Of a DNA stretch of 64,000 bases, positions 51,692 to 60,840 are shown piece by piece. Every line of letters begins with the position of its first letter. Positions within the stretch are counted from its first letter, which is position 1. Both the position numbers and the translations under genes were made by a program. The stretch comes from Coprococcus_C sp934318045 (GTDB lineage: Bacteria > Bacillota > Clostridia > Lachnospirales > Lachnospiraceae): NCBI GenBank assembly GCA_934318045.1, contig CAKREY010000001.1:186001-250000 (forward strand), written 5' to 3'. The notes under the pieces are model-generated. The model was not told where the DNA came from, ran no database searches, and saw only the letters and a program-made list of their open reading frames with translations.

Positions 51692-52855
51692 TTACTGAAT
51701 TACACGTACTTTCAATACGCCATCGATACCGGAAATAGTCTTTACAGTATCTTCATCTGCCTTCTCAGAAATATCAAATACCGAGTAAGCATAATCACCC
51801 TTCGACTTGCTTACCATGTCAGATACATTGATACCCTTGGAAGCAAATGCACCAGTAAACTGCGTGATCATATTCGGAATATTCTTGTGACATACACAAA
51901 CTCTTGCTGCTTCCGAACACTTGCCGGCATCGCAGGCCGGATAGTTTACGGAATTTTTGATATTACCATTCTCGATAAAATCAATGATTTCTTTCACTGC
52001 CATCACCGCACAGTTATCTTCGGATTCCTCTGTCGATGCGCCAAGGTGTGGCAATGTGATGACGTTATCAACTCCGGCAATCTTTGCATTTGGGAAATCA
52101 GTTACATACTTAGCAACCTTTCCACTTGCAAGTGCCTCAATCATATCATCGTCATTTACAAGGACATCTCTTGCAAAGTTCAGGATCTTCACGCCATCCT
52201 TCATCATGGCAAATGCATCCTTGTTGATCATACCCTTTGTAGAATCAAGTGCAGGTACATGTACGGTAATGTAATCACACTCTTTGTAAATATCTTCGAC
52301 ATTCTTGATGTGTTTTACATGGCTGGAAAGTCTCCATGCTGCGTCGACAGAGACATATGGATCATAGCCATATACTTCCATGCCAAGCCGGAATGCAATG
52401 TTTGCAACCTTGGCACCGATCGCACCAAGACCGATAACGCCGAGCTTCTTACCCATGATCTCACAGCCGGCATAGTGTTTCTTCTGCTTCTCAACTGTCT
52501 TGGCGATATTCTCGTCTGATGCATTTTCCTTTACCCAGTTATAACCACCCATCAGATCTCTGGATGCGAGCAAAAGTCCTGCGATCACGAGTTCCTTTAC
52601 ACCGTTTGCATTGGCGCCAGGTGTGTTAAATACAACGATTCCTTTCTCTGCACATTTGTCAAGCGGGATGTTATTGACACCTGCACCTGCACGTGCGATT
52701 GCAAGCAGATTATCAGAAAGCTCCATGTCATGCATTGCTGCACTTCTGACAAGTACCGCGTCTGCTGCTGCAAAATTGTCTACCACTTCATATGTATCAT
52801 TGAACAAATCCATACCGCAGGCTGCGATCGGATTCAAGCAATTAATCTTAGCCAT
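51692..52855 (-). CDS. serA: D-3-phosphoglycerate dehydrogenase
   Basis: 387 residues. NAD-binding GLGAIGAKVANIAFRLGMEV, catalytic Arg/Glu/His in the FARDVLVNDD, GVDNVITLPHLGAST segments, and a C-terminal ACT domain (about 315-387, CHKNIPNMITQFTGAFASKG) for serine feedback. This is the short form with no intervening domain. First step of serine synthesis. It lies 16 bases after serC. Confidence 0.95.
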   Translation of the reverse strand: MAKINCLNPIAACGMDLFNDTYEVVDNFAAADAVLVRSAAMHDMELSDNLLAIARAGAGVNNIPLDKCAEKGIVVFNTPGANANGVKELVIAGLLLASRDLMGGYNWVKENASDENIAKTVEKQKKHYAGCEIMGKKLGVIGLGAIGAKVANIAFRLGMEVYGYDPYVSVDAAWRLSSHVKHIKNVEDIYKECDYITVHVPALDSTKGMINKDAFAMMKDGVKILNFARDVLVNDDDMIEALASGKVAKYVTDFPNAKIAGVDNVITLPHLGASTEESEDNCAVMAVKEIIDFIENGNIKNSVNYPACDAGKCSEAARVCVCHKNIPNMITQFTGAFASKGINVSDMVSKSKGDYAYSVFDISEKADEDTVKTISGIDGVLKVRVIQ

Positions 52856-52871
52856 TTTCTTCTCTCCCTTA

Positions 52872-53954
52872 TTATGAGTTCTTCTCCTCGAAGTCCTTCA
52901 TGAATGCAACCAGCTTCTCAACACCCTCGATTGGCATTGCGTTGTAGATACTTGCACGCATACCACCGACTGTTCTGTGTCCCTTCAGATTTACAAATCC
53001 TGCTGCTGTTGCTTCCTTTACGAACTTGGCGTCGAGCTCTTCGTTGCCTGTTACGAACGGAACGTTCATTAAAGAACGGTCTTCCTTCACAACTGTTCCG
53101 TGGAACATCTTAGAAGAATCCAGGAAATCATACAGGATAGCTGCCTTCTTTTCATTATGGATCTTCATTGCAGAAAGTCCACCCATTTCCTTTACCCACT
53201 TGAACACCAGACCACAGATGTAAATACCATAGCATGGAGGTGTGTTATACAAGCTGTCGTTATCTGCCTGTGTCTTGTACTTCAGCATGGTCGGGCAGTA
53301 AGTTGGGACGTCATCACGGATCAGATCCTCACGGATGATCACAACAACAACACCGGCCGGTCCTACGTTCTTCTGTACGCCAAAGTAAATCAGACCATAA
53401 TCAGATACATTGACTGGCTGTGACAAAATATCGGAAGACATATCAGCTACAAGGATCTTGCCCTTTGTGTTCGGAAGCTTCTTGTAAGTAGTTCCGTAAA
53501 TTGTATTGTTATGGCAGATATACACATAATCTGCATCCTCGGAAATCGGAAGGTCAGAGCAATCCGGAATATAGCTGAAAGTCTTGTCAGCCGACGATGC
53601 AACAATATTTACCTTTCCGTACTTTTTTGCTTCTTCGCTTGCCTTCTTTGCCCACTGACCGGTAATGATATAGTCAGCAACACCGTTTTTCATCAGGTTC
53701 ATCGGGATTGCAGCAAACTGCTGTGATGCACCGCCCTGCAGGAACAATACCTTATAATTGTCCGGAATATCCATCAGATCGCGAAGGTCTTTTTCTGCTT
53801 CTTTGATGATGTTATCGTATACTTTTGAGCGATGACTCATCTCCATTACGCTCATGCCGGAACCCTTGTAATCCAGCATCTCATCTGCTGCCTGCTTCAA
53901 CACTACCTCCGGCAATACGGAAGGACCTGCTGAAAAGTTAAATACTCTTGCCAT
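52872..53954 (-). CDS. serC: Phosphoserine aminotransferase
   Basis: 360 residues, class V aminotransferase. RVFNFSAGPSVLPEVVLKQA start, the LFLQGGASQQFAAIPMN loop, and the PLP lysine in YFGVQKNVGPAG. It converts phosphohydroxypyruvate to phosphoserine. It is followed closely by serA. serB is not in the window. Confidence 0.96.
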   Translation of the reverse strand: MARVFNFSAGPSVLPEVVLKQAADEMLDYKGSGMSVMEMSHRSKVYDNIIKEAEKDLRDLMDIPDNYKVLFLQGGASQQFAAIPMNLMKNGVADYIITGQWAKKASEEAKKYGKVNIVASSADKTFSYIPDCSDLPISEDADYVYICHNNTIYGTTYKKLPNTKGKILVADMSSDILSQPVNVSDYGLIYFGVQKNVGPAGVVVVIIREDLIRDDVPTYCPTMLKYKTQADNDSLYNTPPCYGIYICGLVFKWVKEMGGLSAMKIHNEKKAAILYDFLDSSKMFHGTVVKEDRSLMNVPFVTGNEELDAKFVKEATAAGFVNLKGHRTVGGMRASIYNAMPIEGVEKLVAFMKDFEEKNS

Positions 53955-53968
53955 TTTTCCTCTTCCTC

Positions 53969-55651
53969 CTACTTATTATCTAAATCCTGCTGATCAAAAC
54001 AGGTTTCCAAAGCTGCTCCTGCAGCAACCATTGGCCATACCTTATCATCCTTACCGATGATACAATCAATCACAACCGGCTTATTTAACTCGATTGCCTG
54101 CTTCATGGCATCCTCAAACTCCTGAAGATTTGTAGCTCTGAAACCGGTCGCTCCAAGTGCATCCGCTACCTTCACAAAGTCAACCGAATCATCTAAGATT
54201 GTATTCGAATAACGCTTATCGTAGAACAATGTCTGCCACTGACGCACCATACCAAGCACATGGTTGTTGATTACAACCTGGATGATTGGCACATTGTAAC
54301 GGCTTGCCGTAGCAATCTCGTTCATATTCATACGGAAACATCCATCTCCCGCAATGTTGATTGCCACACGGTCCGGACGTCCATACTTGGCACCGATACA
54401 GGCGCCAACGCCATAGCCCATTGTTCCGAGTCCGCCGGATGTCAGAAGCTGTCTTGGCTCTTTGAATTTATAATACTGGGCTGCCCACATCTGATGCTGT
54501 CCTACATCCGTTGTAATTGTTGCATTGCCCTCTGTCAGCTCATAGATCTTGTTGATGATCGCCGGTCCCGAGAATTCATTCATATCCGCATGATCCGGAT
54601 ACTGCTCTTTGAGTGCATCGATCTGTGCTCTCCACTCCGGCTTTTTATCAGCCTTGATTCTGGTAGAGATCATCTTCAGTATTTCTTTGGCATCACCGAC
54701 AACACTTGCATCAACTTCCACATTCTTATTGATTTCTGCTGCATCAATATCAATATGTAAAATCTTTGCCTGATTTGCAAACTTGCTTGCATTACCGGTT
54801 ACACGGTCTGAGAATCTCGCACCAATCACGATTACCAGATCTGCCTGATTGATACCGAAGTTTGACACCTTGGTTCCATGCATACCAATCATGCCTGTGT
54901 AACGGTCATCTGTTCCCGGAAATGCGCCCTTGCCCATCAGAGTATCACAGACAACTGCATCAATCTTCTCTGCAAATTTCTTCAGTTCCTTGGATGCATC
55001 TGCCGCTACGACACCACCACCGACAAGAATCATAGGCTTCTTCGAATTCTCGATCATCTTAATCGCGGTGTCGATATCCTCTGCACGGATTGTCTTGGTC
55101 ACGCGCTCGATTGGCTCCGGTGCCTTCGGCTCATAATCTGCAACATTCGCAGTTACATCCTTTGTAATATCGACAAGAACCGGACCCGGTCTGCCCGACT
55201 GTGCGATCTTGAATGCGCGGCGGATCGTATCTGCCAGTTCATGTACATTCTTTACGATAAAGCTATGCTTCGTGATCGGCATAACTACACCTGCAATATC
55301 AATCTCCTGAAAGCTGTCCTTTCCAAGAAGAGAAACACCTACGTTTGCAGTGATTGCAACAAGCGGAATCGAATCCATATATGCAGTTGCAATACCGGTT
55401 ACAAGATTTGTTGCACCCGGACCGGAAGTCGCCATACATACGCCAACCTTACCAGTTGCTCTTGCATATCCATCCGCTGCATGACTTGCACCCTGCTCAT
55501 GGGATGTCAGGACATGATGAATTTCATCCTGATGCTTATACAATGCATCATAGACATTCAGGATCGTTCCTCCCGGATATCCAAATACTGTGTCAACGCC
55601 CTGTTCTTTCAGACATTCAATCACTATTTCTGATCCAGTTAATTGTTTCAT
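53969..55651 (-). CDS. ilvB: Acetolactate synthase large subunit
   Basis: 560 residues of the thiamine-diphosphate enzyme family. FGYPGGTILNVYDALY with the catalytic Glu in TSHEQGASHAADGYAR, central FAD/CoA-type domain, and the TPP motif GDGCFRMNMNEI...NN. The ATG at 55651 has AAGGAG 6 bases upstream; a longer start at 55675 is less likely. It catalyses the first step of valine/isoleucine synthesis. No small regulatory subunit (ilvN/ilvH) is adjacent. serC follows 14 bases downstream. Confidence 0.94.
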   Translation of the reverse strand: MKQLTGSEIVIECLKEQGVDTVFGYPGGTILNVYDALYKHQDEIHHVLTSHEQGASHAADGYARATGKVGVCMATSGPGATNLVTGIATAYMDSIPLVAITANVGVSLLGKDSFQEIDIAGVVMPITKHSFIVKNVHELADTIRRAFKIAQSGRPGPVLVDITKDVTANVADYEPKAPEPIERVTKTIRAEDIDTAIKMIENSKKPMILVGGGVVAADASKELKKFAEKIDAVVCDTLMGKGAFPGTDDRYTGMIGMHGTKVSNFGINQADLVIVIGARFSDRVTGNASKFANQAKILHIDIDAAEINKNVEVDASVVGDAKEILKMISTRIKADKKPEWRAQIDALKEQYPDHADMNEFSGPAIINKIYELTEGNATITTDVGQHQMWAAQYYKFKEPRQLLTSGGLGTMGYGVGACIGAKYGRPDRVAINIAGDGCFRMNMNEIATASRYNVPIIQVVINNHVLGMVRQWQTLFYDKRYSNTILDDSVDFVKVADALGATGFRATNLQEFEDAMKQAIELNKPVVIDCIIGKDDKVWPMVAAGAALETCFDQQDLDNK

Positions 55652-55754
55652 AAACTTCTCCTTATCTACATACAACTTGATTTATCCTTTTTCTTCCTGT
55701 CAGATAACCAATATTACATAGGATAGCACAATGTTGTCAATTATTCAATCATTT

Positions 55755-57419
55755 TTACTTCAGTTCCAAAACCGCGCCACGGTTGCCGGATGTTACCATC
55801 TTTGCATATCTTGCCAGATATCCGGTTGTTACCTTTGGTTCTCTTGGTGTCCATGCTTCTTTCCGCTTTGCAAGCTCCTCGTCGGAAACCTTCACATTGA
55901 TCGTACATGCATCGATATCAATGCTGATGATATCACCCTCCTCGATCAAAGCGATCGGACCTCCAACCGCCGCCTCCGGTGAGATATGTCCGATAGAAGC
56001 GCCGCGGCTTGCACCTGAGAAACGTCCATCTGTGATCAGCGCTACCGAAGATCCAAGTCCCATACCGGCGATTGCCGATGTCGGATTCAGCATTTCCCGC
56101 ATACCTGGACCACCCTTTGGTCCCTCGTAACGGATTACAACAACATCGCCTTCCACGATCTTGCCGCCCTTGATTGCTGCGATTGCATCTTCCTCACATT
56201 CGAATACACGTGCCGGGCCTTCATGCTGCAGCATCTCCGGAACAACCGCAGAACGTTTGACTACAGAGCCATCCGGTGCGATATTTCCCTTCAATACGGC
56301 AAGTCCGCCGGTTGAGCTGTATGGATTTGCCATCGGACGGATCACTTCCGGATTCAGGTTCTTATGTCCCTTTACCGCCTCTCCGATTGTCTTGCCGGTT
56401 ACTGTCATGCAATCTTCATTGATCAGTCCTGCCTCACAGAGCTGGTTGATCACTGCATACACGCCTCCGGCCTCGTTCAAGTCCTCCATATATGTCGGAC
56501 CTGCCGGTGCCAAGTGGCAGAGATTCGGTGTCTTCGCACTAATTTCATTTGCCATGGAAATATCAAAGTCAAATCCGATCTCATGTGCGATTGCCGGGAT
56601 ATGAAGCATAGAGTTTGTAGAACATCCAAGTGCCATATCCACTGTCAATGCGTTCATGATAGCATCCTTTGTGATGATGTCTCTTGGGCAGATGTTCTTC
56701 TTGTACATCTCCATAACTGCATAACCGGCACGCTTTGCAAGCTTCAGTCTCTCAGAATATACGGCTGGGATTGTACCATTTCCAGGAAGTCCCATACCAA
56801 GTGCCTCTGTCAGACAGTTCATAGAGTTTGCAGTGTACATACCCGAACATGATCCACAGGTTGGACATGCATGGCACTCGAAATCATTGACATCCTCTTC
56901 TGTCATCTTGCCTGCTGCATAAGAACCAACTGCCTCAAACATAGATGAAAGGCTTGTCTTATGCCCCTTTACATGACCGGCAAGCATCGGACCACCGGAT
57001 ACGAATACGGTTGGTACGTTGACTCTGGCTGCTGCCATCAGAAGTCCCGGTACATTCTTATCGCAGTTCGGGATCATGACAAGTGCATCAAACTGATGGG
57101 CAACTGCCATACACTCGGTTGAATCTGCGATCAGATCTCTTGTTACAAGGGAATACTTCATTCCGATATGTCCCATGGCGATACCGTCGCAGACAGCGAT
57201 TGCCGGGAACATCACCGGCACACCGCCAGCCTCTGCGACGCCAAGTTTAACCGCCTGGGCAATCTTATCTAAGTTCATATGGCCGGGTACGATCTCGTTG
57301 TAAGAGCATACGATACCAACCATCGGTTTCTTCATTTCTTCTTCTGTCATTCCAAGGGCATTGAACAAGCTTCTGTGTGGTGCCTGCTGCATGCCGACTT
57401 TTACGTTATCACTCTTCAT
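55755..57419 (-). CDS. ilvD: Dihydroxy-acid dehydratase
   Basis: 554 residues. Cluster cysteines are seen in MIPNCDKNVPG and CPTCGSCSGMYTANSMNC. The C-terminal GRFSGASRGASIGHISPEA segment is conserved. It makes the branched 2-oxo acids. It is followed by ilvB after about 103 bases. An AAAGGA site precedes the ATG. A structured element of 156 bases lies between it and leuB. Confidence 0.96.
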   Translation of the reverse strand: MKSDNVKVGMQQAPHRSLFNALGMTEEEMKKPMVGIVCSYNEIVPGHMNLDKIAQAVKLGVAEAGGVPVMFPAIAVCDGIAMGHIGMKYSLVTRDLIADSTECMAVAHQFDALVMIPNCDKNVPGLLMAAARVNVPTVFVSGGPMLAGHVKGHKTSLSSMFEAVGSYAAGKMTEEDVNDFECHACPTCGSCSGMYTANSMNCLTEALGMGLPGNGTIPAVYSERLKLAKRAGYAVMEMYKKNICPRDIITKDAIMNALTVDMALGCSTNSMLHIPAIAHEIGFDFDISMANEISAKTPNLCHLAPAGPTYMEDLNEAGGVYAVINQLCEAGLINEDCMTVTGKTIGEAVKGHKNLNPEVIRPMANPYSSTGGLAVLKGNIAPDGSVVKRSAVVPEMLQHEGPARVFECEEDAIAAIKGGKIVEGDVVVIRYEGPKGGPGMREMLNPTSAIAGMGLGSSVALITDGRFSGASRGASIGHISPEAAVGGPIALIEEGDIISIDIDACTINVKVSDEELAKRKEAWTPREPKVTTGYLARYAKMVTSGNRGAVLELK

Positions 57420-57463
57420 TTTTCTTTTCCTTTCTCATAATAACTAATTTACACATTGACTAT

Positions 57464-57619
57464 GGAGATAGGGCAAATACGAAATTCATGCAGACACGCT
57501 CTCGCTCAGTGACACCACGCAACAGCACTAAATTCACTGCACCAACTGCGTTGGCACAGTTCATTAAGTGCCGGCGTGTTTCAATGGTCTGCTTAGGAAT
57601 TGATAGTTCTCCTATCTCT
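57464..57619. repeat. Palindromic element between leuB and ilvD
   Basis: About 156 bases bounded by GAGATAGG (57465-57472) and CCTATCTC (57611-57618). Inner complementary pairs are GCAGAC (57490-57495) with GTCTGC (57587-57592), ACACGC (57494-57499) with GCGTGT (57574-57579), and a GGCAC/GTGCC hairpin (57553-57572). It is richer in GC than its AT-rich surroundings. It looks like a nested, structured, possibly mobile or regulatory insert rather than spacer DNA. A 34-codon reading frame inside is discussed under rejected items. Confidence 0.65.
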
Positions 57620-57705
57620 CCTACACTTATTGATTAAATATTCATATATCATCGTTAAGCATATATTTCATAATCCGAAAGATATATTTATTTTACCTTA
57701 CTACC

Positions 57706-58788
57706 CTAAATCCGCTCTACAATCTTGTCGCCCATCTCGTTACAGCCGACAAGGGTTGTGCCTTCTGACACGATATCGCATGTACGGAAACCATCTATAA
57801 GCACCTGCTTGACTGCGTTCTCGATGGCATCTGCCTCTTTGTCGAGATCGAATGTGTAGCGGAGCATCATCGCTGCGGAAAGAATTGTTGCGATTGGATT
57901 TGCCTTGTCCTGTCCGGCAATATCCGGTGCTGAACCACCGCTTGGCTCGTACATACCGAATTTTGTTTCGTTCAGGGATGCGGATGCCAGCATACCGATG
58001 GAACCTGTGATCATAGATGCCTCATCGGATAAGATGTCACCAAACATATTCTCTGTTAATACGACATCGAACTGTGCCGGATCTTTGACAAGCTGCATTG
58101 CACAGTTATCGACAAGCATATGCTCGTATGTTACTTCCGGATAATCCTTGGCAACCTCTTCCACGATCTTTCTCCAGAGTCTTGAGGAATCAAGCACGTT
58201 TGCCTTATCAACACTTGTTACCTTCTTGCGGCGCTTCATCGCGATATCAAAGCCCTTGATTGCGATACGACGGATCTCATTTTCGTTATAAGTCAGTGTA
58301 TCTACGGCTGTCATCACACCATCTACTTCCTTTGTCTCTCTTGCACCGAAGTAAAGACCACCGGTCAGCTCTCGCATGATCATCATATCAAAACCGCGGT
58401 CTGCGATTTCCGCCTTCAAAGGGCATGCCCCCTTTAACTGTTCGTAGAGATTGGCCGGTCTTAAATTTGCAAAAAGTCCTAATTCCTTACGAATCTTCAG
58501 AAGTCCGGCTTCCGGTCTCTTCTCCGGTGGAAGCTTATACCAAGGCGATGTGCTTGTATTGCCACCGATAGAACCAAGTAATACTGCATCACTTGCCTTC
58601 GCTCTTGCGACCGCTTCGTCTGTCAGCGGAACACCATGTGCATCAATCGAACATCCGCCCATCAGAAGCTGCTCATAATTAAATGTATGGCCAAACTTTT
58701 CTCCGATTGCATCTAACACCTTCATTGCCTGTGTGACAACCTCCGGTCCGATACCGTCACCCTTTATAACTGCTATATTACAATTCAT
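57706..58788 (-). CDS. leuB: 3-isopropylmalate dehydrogenase
   Basis: 360 residues. IAVIKGDGIGPEVVTQAMKV start, SIGGNTSTSPWYKLPPEKRP, and the substrate and metal-binding regions DNCAMQLVKDPAQFDVV and NMFGDILSDEASMITGS. Oxidative decarboxylation in leucine synthesis. It follows leuD by 29 bases. Confidence 0.97.
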   Translation of the reverse strand: MNCNIAVIKGDGIGPEVVTQAMKVLDAIGEKFGHTFNYEQLLMGGCSIDAHGVPLTDEAVARAKASDAVLLGSIGGNTSTSPWYKLPPEKRPEAGLLKIRKELGLFANLRPANLYEQLKGACPLKAEIADRGFDMMIMRELTGGLYFGARETKEVDGVMTAVDTLTYNENEIRRIAIKGFDIAMKRRKKVTSVDKANVLDSSRLWRKIVEEVAKDYPEVTYEHMLVDNCAMQLVKDPAQFDVVLTENMFGDILSDEASMITGSIGMLASASLNETKFGMYEPSGGSAPDIAGQDKANPIATILSAAMMLRYTFDLDKEADAIENAVKQVLIDGFRTCDIVSEGTTLVGCNEMGDKIVERI

Positions 58789-58817
58789 GATTTTTCTCCA
58801 TCTCCTGTTATCGAAAC

Positions 58818-59312
58818 TTAATTATTCTCTTTTGCATTGATATAATTGATCAGGCCGCCCTCTTTGATGATCTTCTGCATGAACGGTGGGAATGCCTGTC
58901 CCTTGAACTCGGTTCCCTTTGTCTTGTTGTAGATCATACCGCTGTCAAAATCAACCTCTACCATATCACCTGCCTCAATTCCTTTGGCTGCCTCCGGACA
59001 CTCAATAATCGGAAGACCGATATTGATTGCGTTACGATAGAAGATTCTGGCAAATGTCTCAGCGATTACGCAACTGATACCGGATGCCTTGATTGCAATC
59101 GGTGCATGCTCTCTGGATGAACCACATCCAAAGTTCTTATTTGCTACCATGATATCGCCCGGCTTCACACGCTTCACAAAGTCCTTATCGATATCCTCCA
59201 TACAGTTTTTCGCAAGCTCCGCAGGATCTGAAGAGTTCAGATATCTTGCCGGAATGATTACGTCTGTATCTACATTGTCACCATATTTATGTACTGTTCC
59301 GTATGCTTTCAT
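58818..59312 (-). CDS. leuD: 3-isopropylmalate dehydratase small subunit
   Basis: 164 residues, the short clostridial/archaeal LeuD form. GDNVDTDVIIPARYLN, the swivelling-domain NFGCGSSREHAP motif and IGLPIIEC are present. With LeuC it isomerises isopropylmalate. It lies 38 bases after leuC. Confidence 0.97.
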   Translation of the reverse strand: MKAYGTVHKYGDNVDTDVIIPARYLNSSDPAELAKNCMEDIDKDFVKRVKPGDIMVANKNFGCGSSREHAPIAIKASGISCVIAETFARIFYRNAINIGLPIIECPEAAKGIEAGDMVEVDFDSGMIYNKTKGTEFKGQAFPPFMQKIIKEGGLINYINAKENN

Positions 59313-59350
59313 TCTCTATTCCTCCAAATTCTTAGTATCACTGTACCATA

Positions 59351-60613
59351 TTACTTCAATTCACATGGGCAGCTGATTTTACCTGTAATTGCAGATGCTG
59401 CTGCAACCGCCGGGCTTGCAAGATATACCTCGGAATCTACATGTCCCATACGTCCGACGAAATTACGGTTAGTTGTGGAAACACACTTTTCTCCGGCCGC
59501 CATAACACCCATATGTCCACCTAAGCATGGTCCACAGGTTGGAGTTGATACGATTGCACCTGCCTCGATAAATGCCTTTGTCAGACCTTCTTCGAGCATC
59601 TGCAGATAAACCTCCTGTGTGCCCGGGATCACGATCACACGTACACCCTTTGCCACATGTCTGCCCTTGATGATATCCGCAGCGATACGCATATCCGAGA
59701 TTCTTCCGTTTGTACAGGAACCGATGACTACCTGATCAATCTTGATATCACCGACTTCATCGATTGTCTTTGTATTCTCCGGAAGATGCGGGAATGCAAC
59801 GGTTGGCTTTAAGGTTGAAAGGTCAATCGTATATTCCTCATCGTATACTGCATCGGCGTCTGCCTCGTACTTTGTATACGACTTTGTAGAATGTTCCTTC
59901 ATGTAAGCTTCTGTCTGCTCATCGACTGGGAAGATACCGTTCTTTGCACCTGCCTCGATTGCCATGTTCGCAATCGTGAAACGATCATCCATAGTAAGGT
60001 TCTTGATTCCCTCACCAACAAATTCCATAGACTTATAGAGTGCGCCGTCCACACCGATCATACCAATGATGTGAAGGATCACATCTTTTCCGCTGATATA
60101 TGGTGCTTTCTCTCCTACGATATTAAACTTGATTGCAGATGGCACCTTGAACCATGCCTTGCCCGTCACCATACCGGCTGCCATATCCGTACTGCCGACA
60201 CCTGTGGAGAATGCGCCAAGGGCACCATAGGTACATGTATGTGAATCAGCTCCGATGCATGTCTCGCCTGCAACGATCAATCCTTTTTCCGGAAGCAATG
60301 CATGCTCGATTCCCATCTCTCCGACATCAAAGAAATTCACGATTTCATTTTCTCCTGAGAACTCGCGTACGCATTTACAATGCTCTGCACTCTTAATATC
60401 TTTATTTGGTGTGAAGTGATCCATAACAAGTGCAATCTTGCTCTTATCAAACACTTCCTTCTTATTAAACTTTTCCATCTCATGAATGGCAACCGGTGTT
60501 GTGACATCGTTACCAAGCACTAAGTCCAAATCTGCCTCAATCAACTGTCCTGCTTCCACACTTGCAAGACCTGCATGTTTCGCAAGTATTTTCTGCGTCA
60601 TGGTCATTCCCAT
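59351..60613 (-). CDS. leuC: 3-isopropylmalate dehydratase large subunit
   Basis: 420 residues. Fe-S ligands in VIGSCTNGR and PTCGPCLGG, and the DSHTCTYGALGAFSTGVGSTD segment, are typical of the aconitase-like LeuC of anaerobes. The ATG at 60613 is 8 bases after AGGAGG; the one at 60619 is too close. It is first in the operon, with the LysR gene divergent. Confidence 0.96.
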   Translation of the reverse strand: MGMTMTQKILAKHAGLASVEAGQLIEADLDLVLGNDVTTPVAIHEMEKFNKKEVFDKSKIALVMDHFTPNKDIKSAEHCKCVREFSGENEIVNFFDVGEMGIEHALLPEKGLIVAGETCIGADSHTCTYGALGAFSTGVGSTDMAAGMVTGKAWFKVPSAIKFNIVGEKAPYISGKDVILHIIGMIGVDGALYKSMEFVGEGIKNLTMDDRFTIANMAIEAGAKNGIFPVDEQTEAYMKEHSTKSYTKYEADADAVYDEEYTIDLSTLKPTVAFPHLPENTKTIDEVGDIKIDQVVIGSCTNGRISDMRIAADIIKGRHVAKGVRVIVIPGTQEVYLQMLEEGLTKAFIEAGAIVSTPTCGPCLGGHMGVMAAGEKCVSTTNRNFVGRMGHVDSEVYLASPAVAAASAITGKISCPCELK

Positions 60614-60648
60614 AATCATTTCCTCCTAGTTCTACTAATAATGTTAAA

Positions 60649-60678
60649 ATCATACCATATTTCTTTCTATAATTACAA
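60649..60678 (-). promoter_or_regulatory. Promoter of the leu-ilv-ser-asd operon
   Basis: TTGTAA (60678-60673), 18 bases, TATGAT (60654-60649) on the minus strand; predicted start about 60642. The weak -35 and long spacer suit activation by a regulator. Confidence 0.55.
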
Positions 60679-60699
60679 TATATAATATGAATACCGTTT

Positions 60700-60714
60700 A
60701 TAACTTGTGGTTAT
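60700..60714. promoter_or_regulatory. LysR-type T-N11-A binding site
   Basis: ATAAC-N5-GTTAT contains T-N11-A and is centred at 60707, close to -65 of the predicted leuC start, the normal recognition-site position for LysR regulators. Confidence 0.55.
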
Positions 60715-60765
60715 AGTTTAGATATGCTATATTAAATCCAGCTGAAATTATTTATAATATGAAAA

Positions 60766-60793
60766 TGGAATATTATCTATATAGAATATTCCA
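60766..60793. promoter_or_regulatory. 28-bp dyad upstream of the LysR gene
   Basis: TGGAATATT-N10-AATATTCCA, perfect 9-base arms, 48 bases before the lysR start codon. It could be an autoregulatory site or a second operator. Confidence 0.5.
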
Positions 60794-60840
60794 ATGTTAT
60801 AGGAAAGATTCGTTTATACGGAAAGAAATGAGAGGATGTT

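Noticed and set aside
55652..55754. Possible T-box or leader in front of ilvB.
   Set aside because: I saw no T-box sequence (such as the GGTGG...GCG bulge) and no terminator; the gap is 103 AT-rich bases.
57460..57564. 34-codon reading frame on the minus strand (starts MNCANAVGAVNLVLLRGV) rich in Val and Leu codons upstream of ilvD, a possible attenuator leader peptide.
   Set aside because: No ribosome site lies before its ATG, no terminator follows it, and it lies inside the palindromic element, which explains it better.
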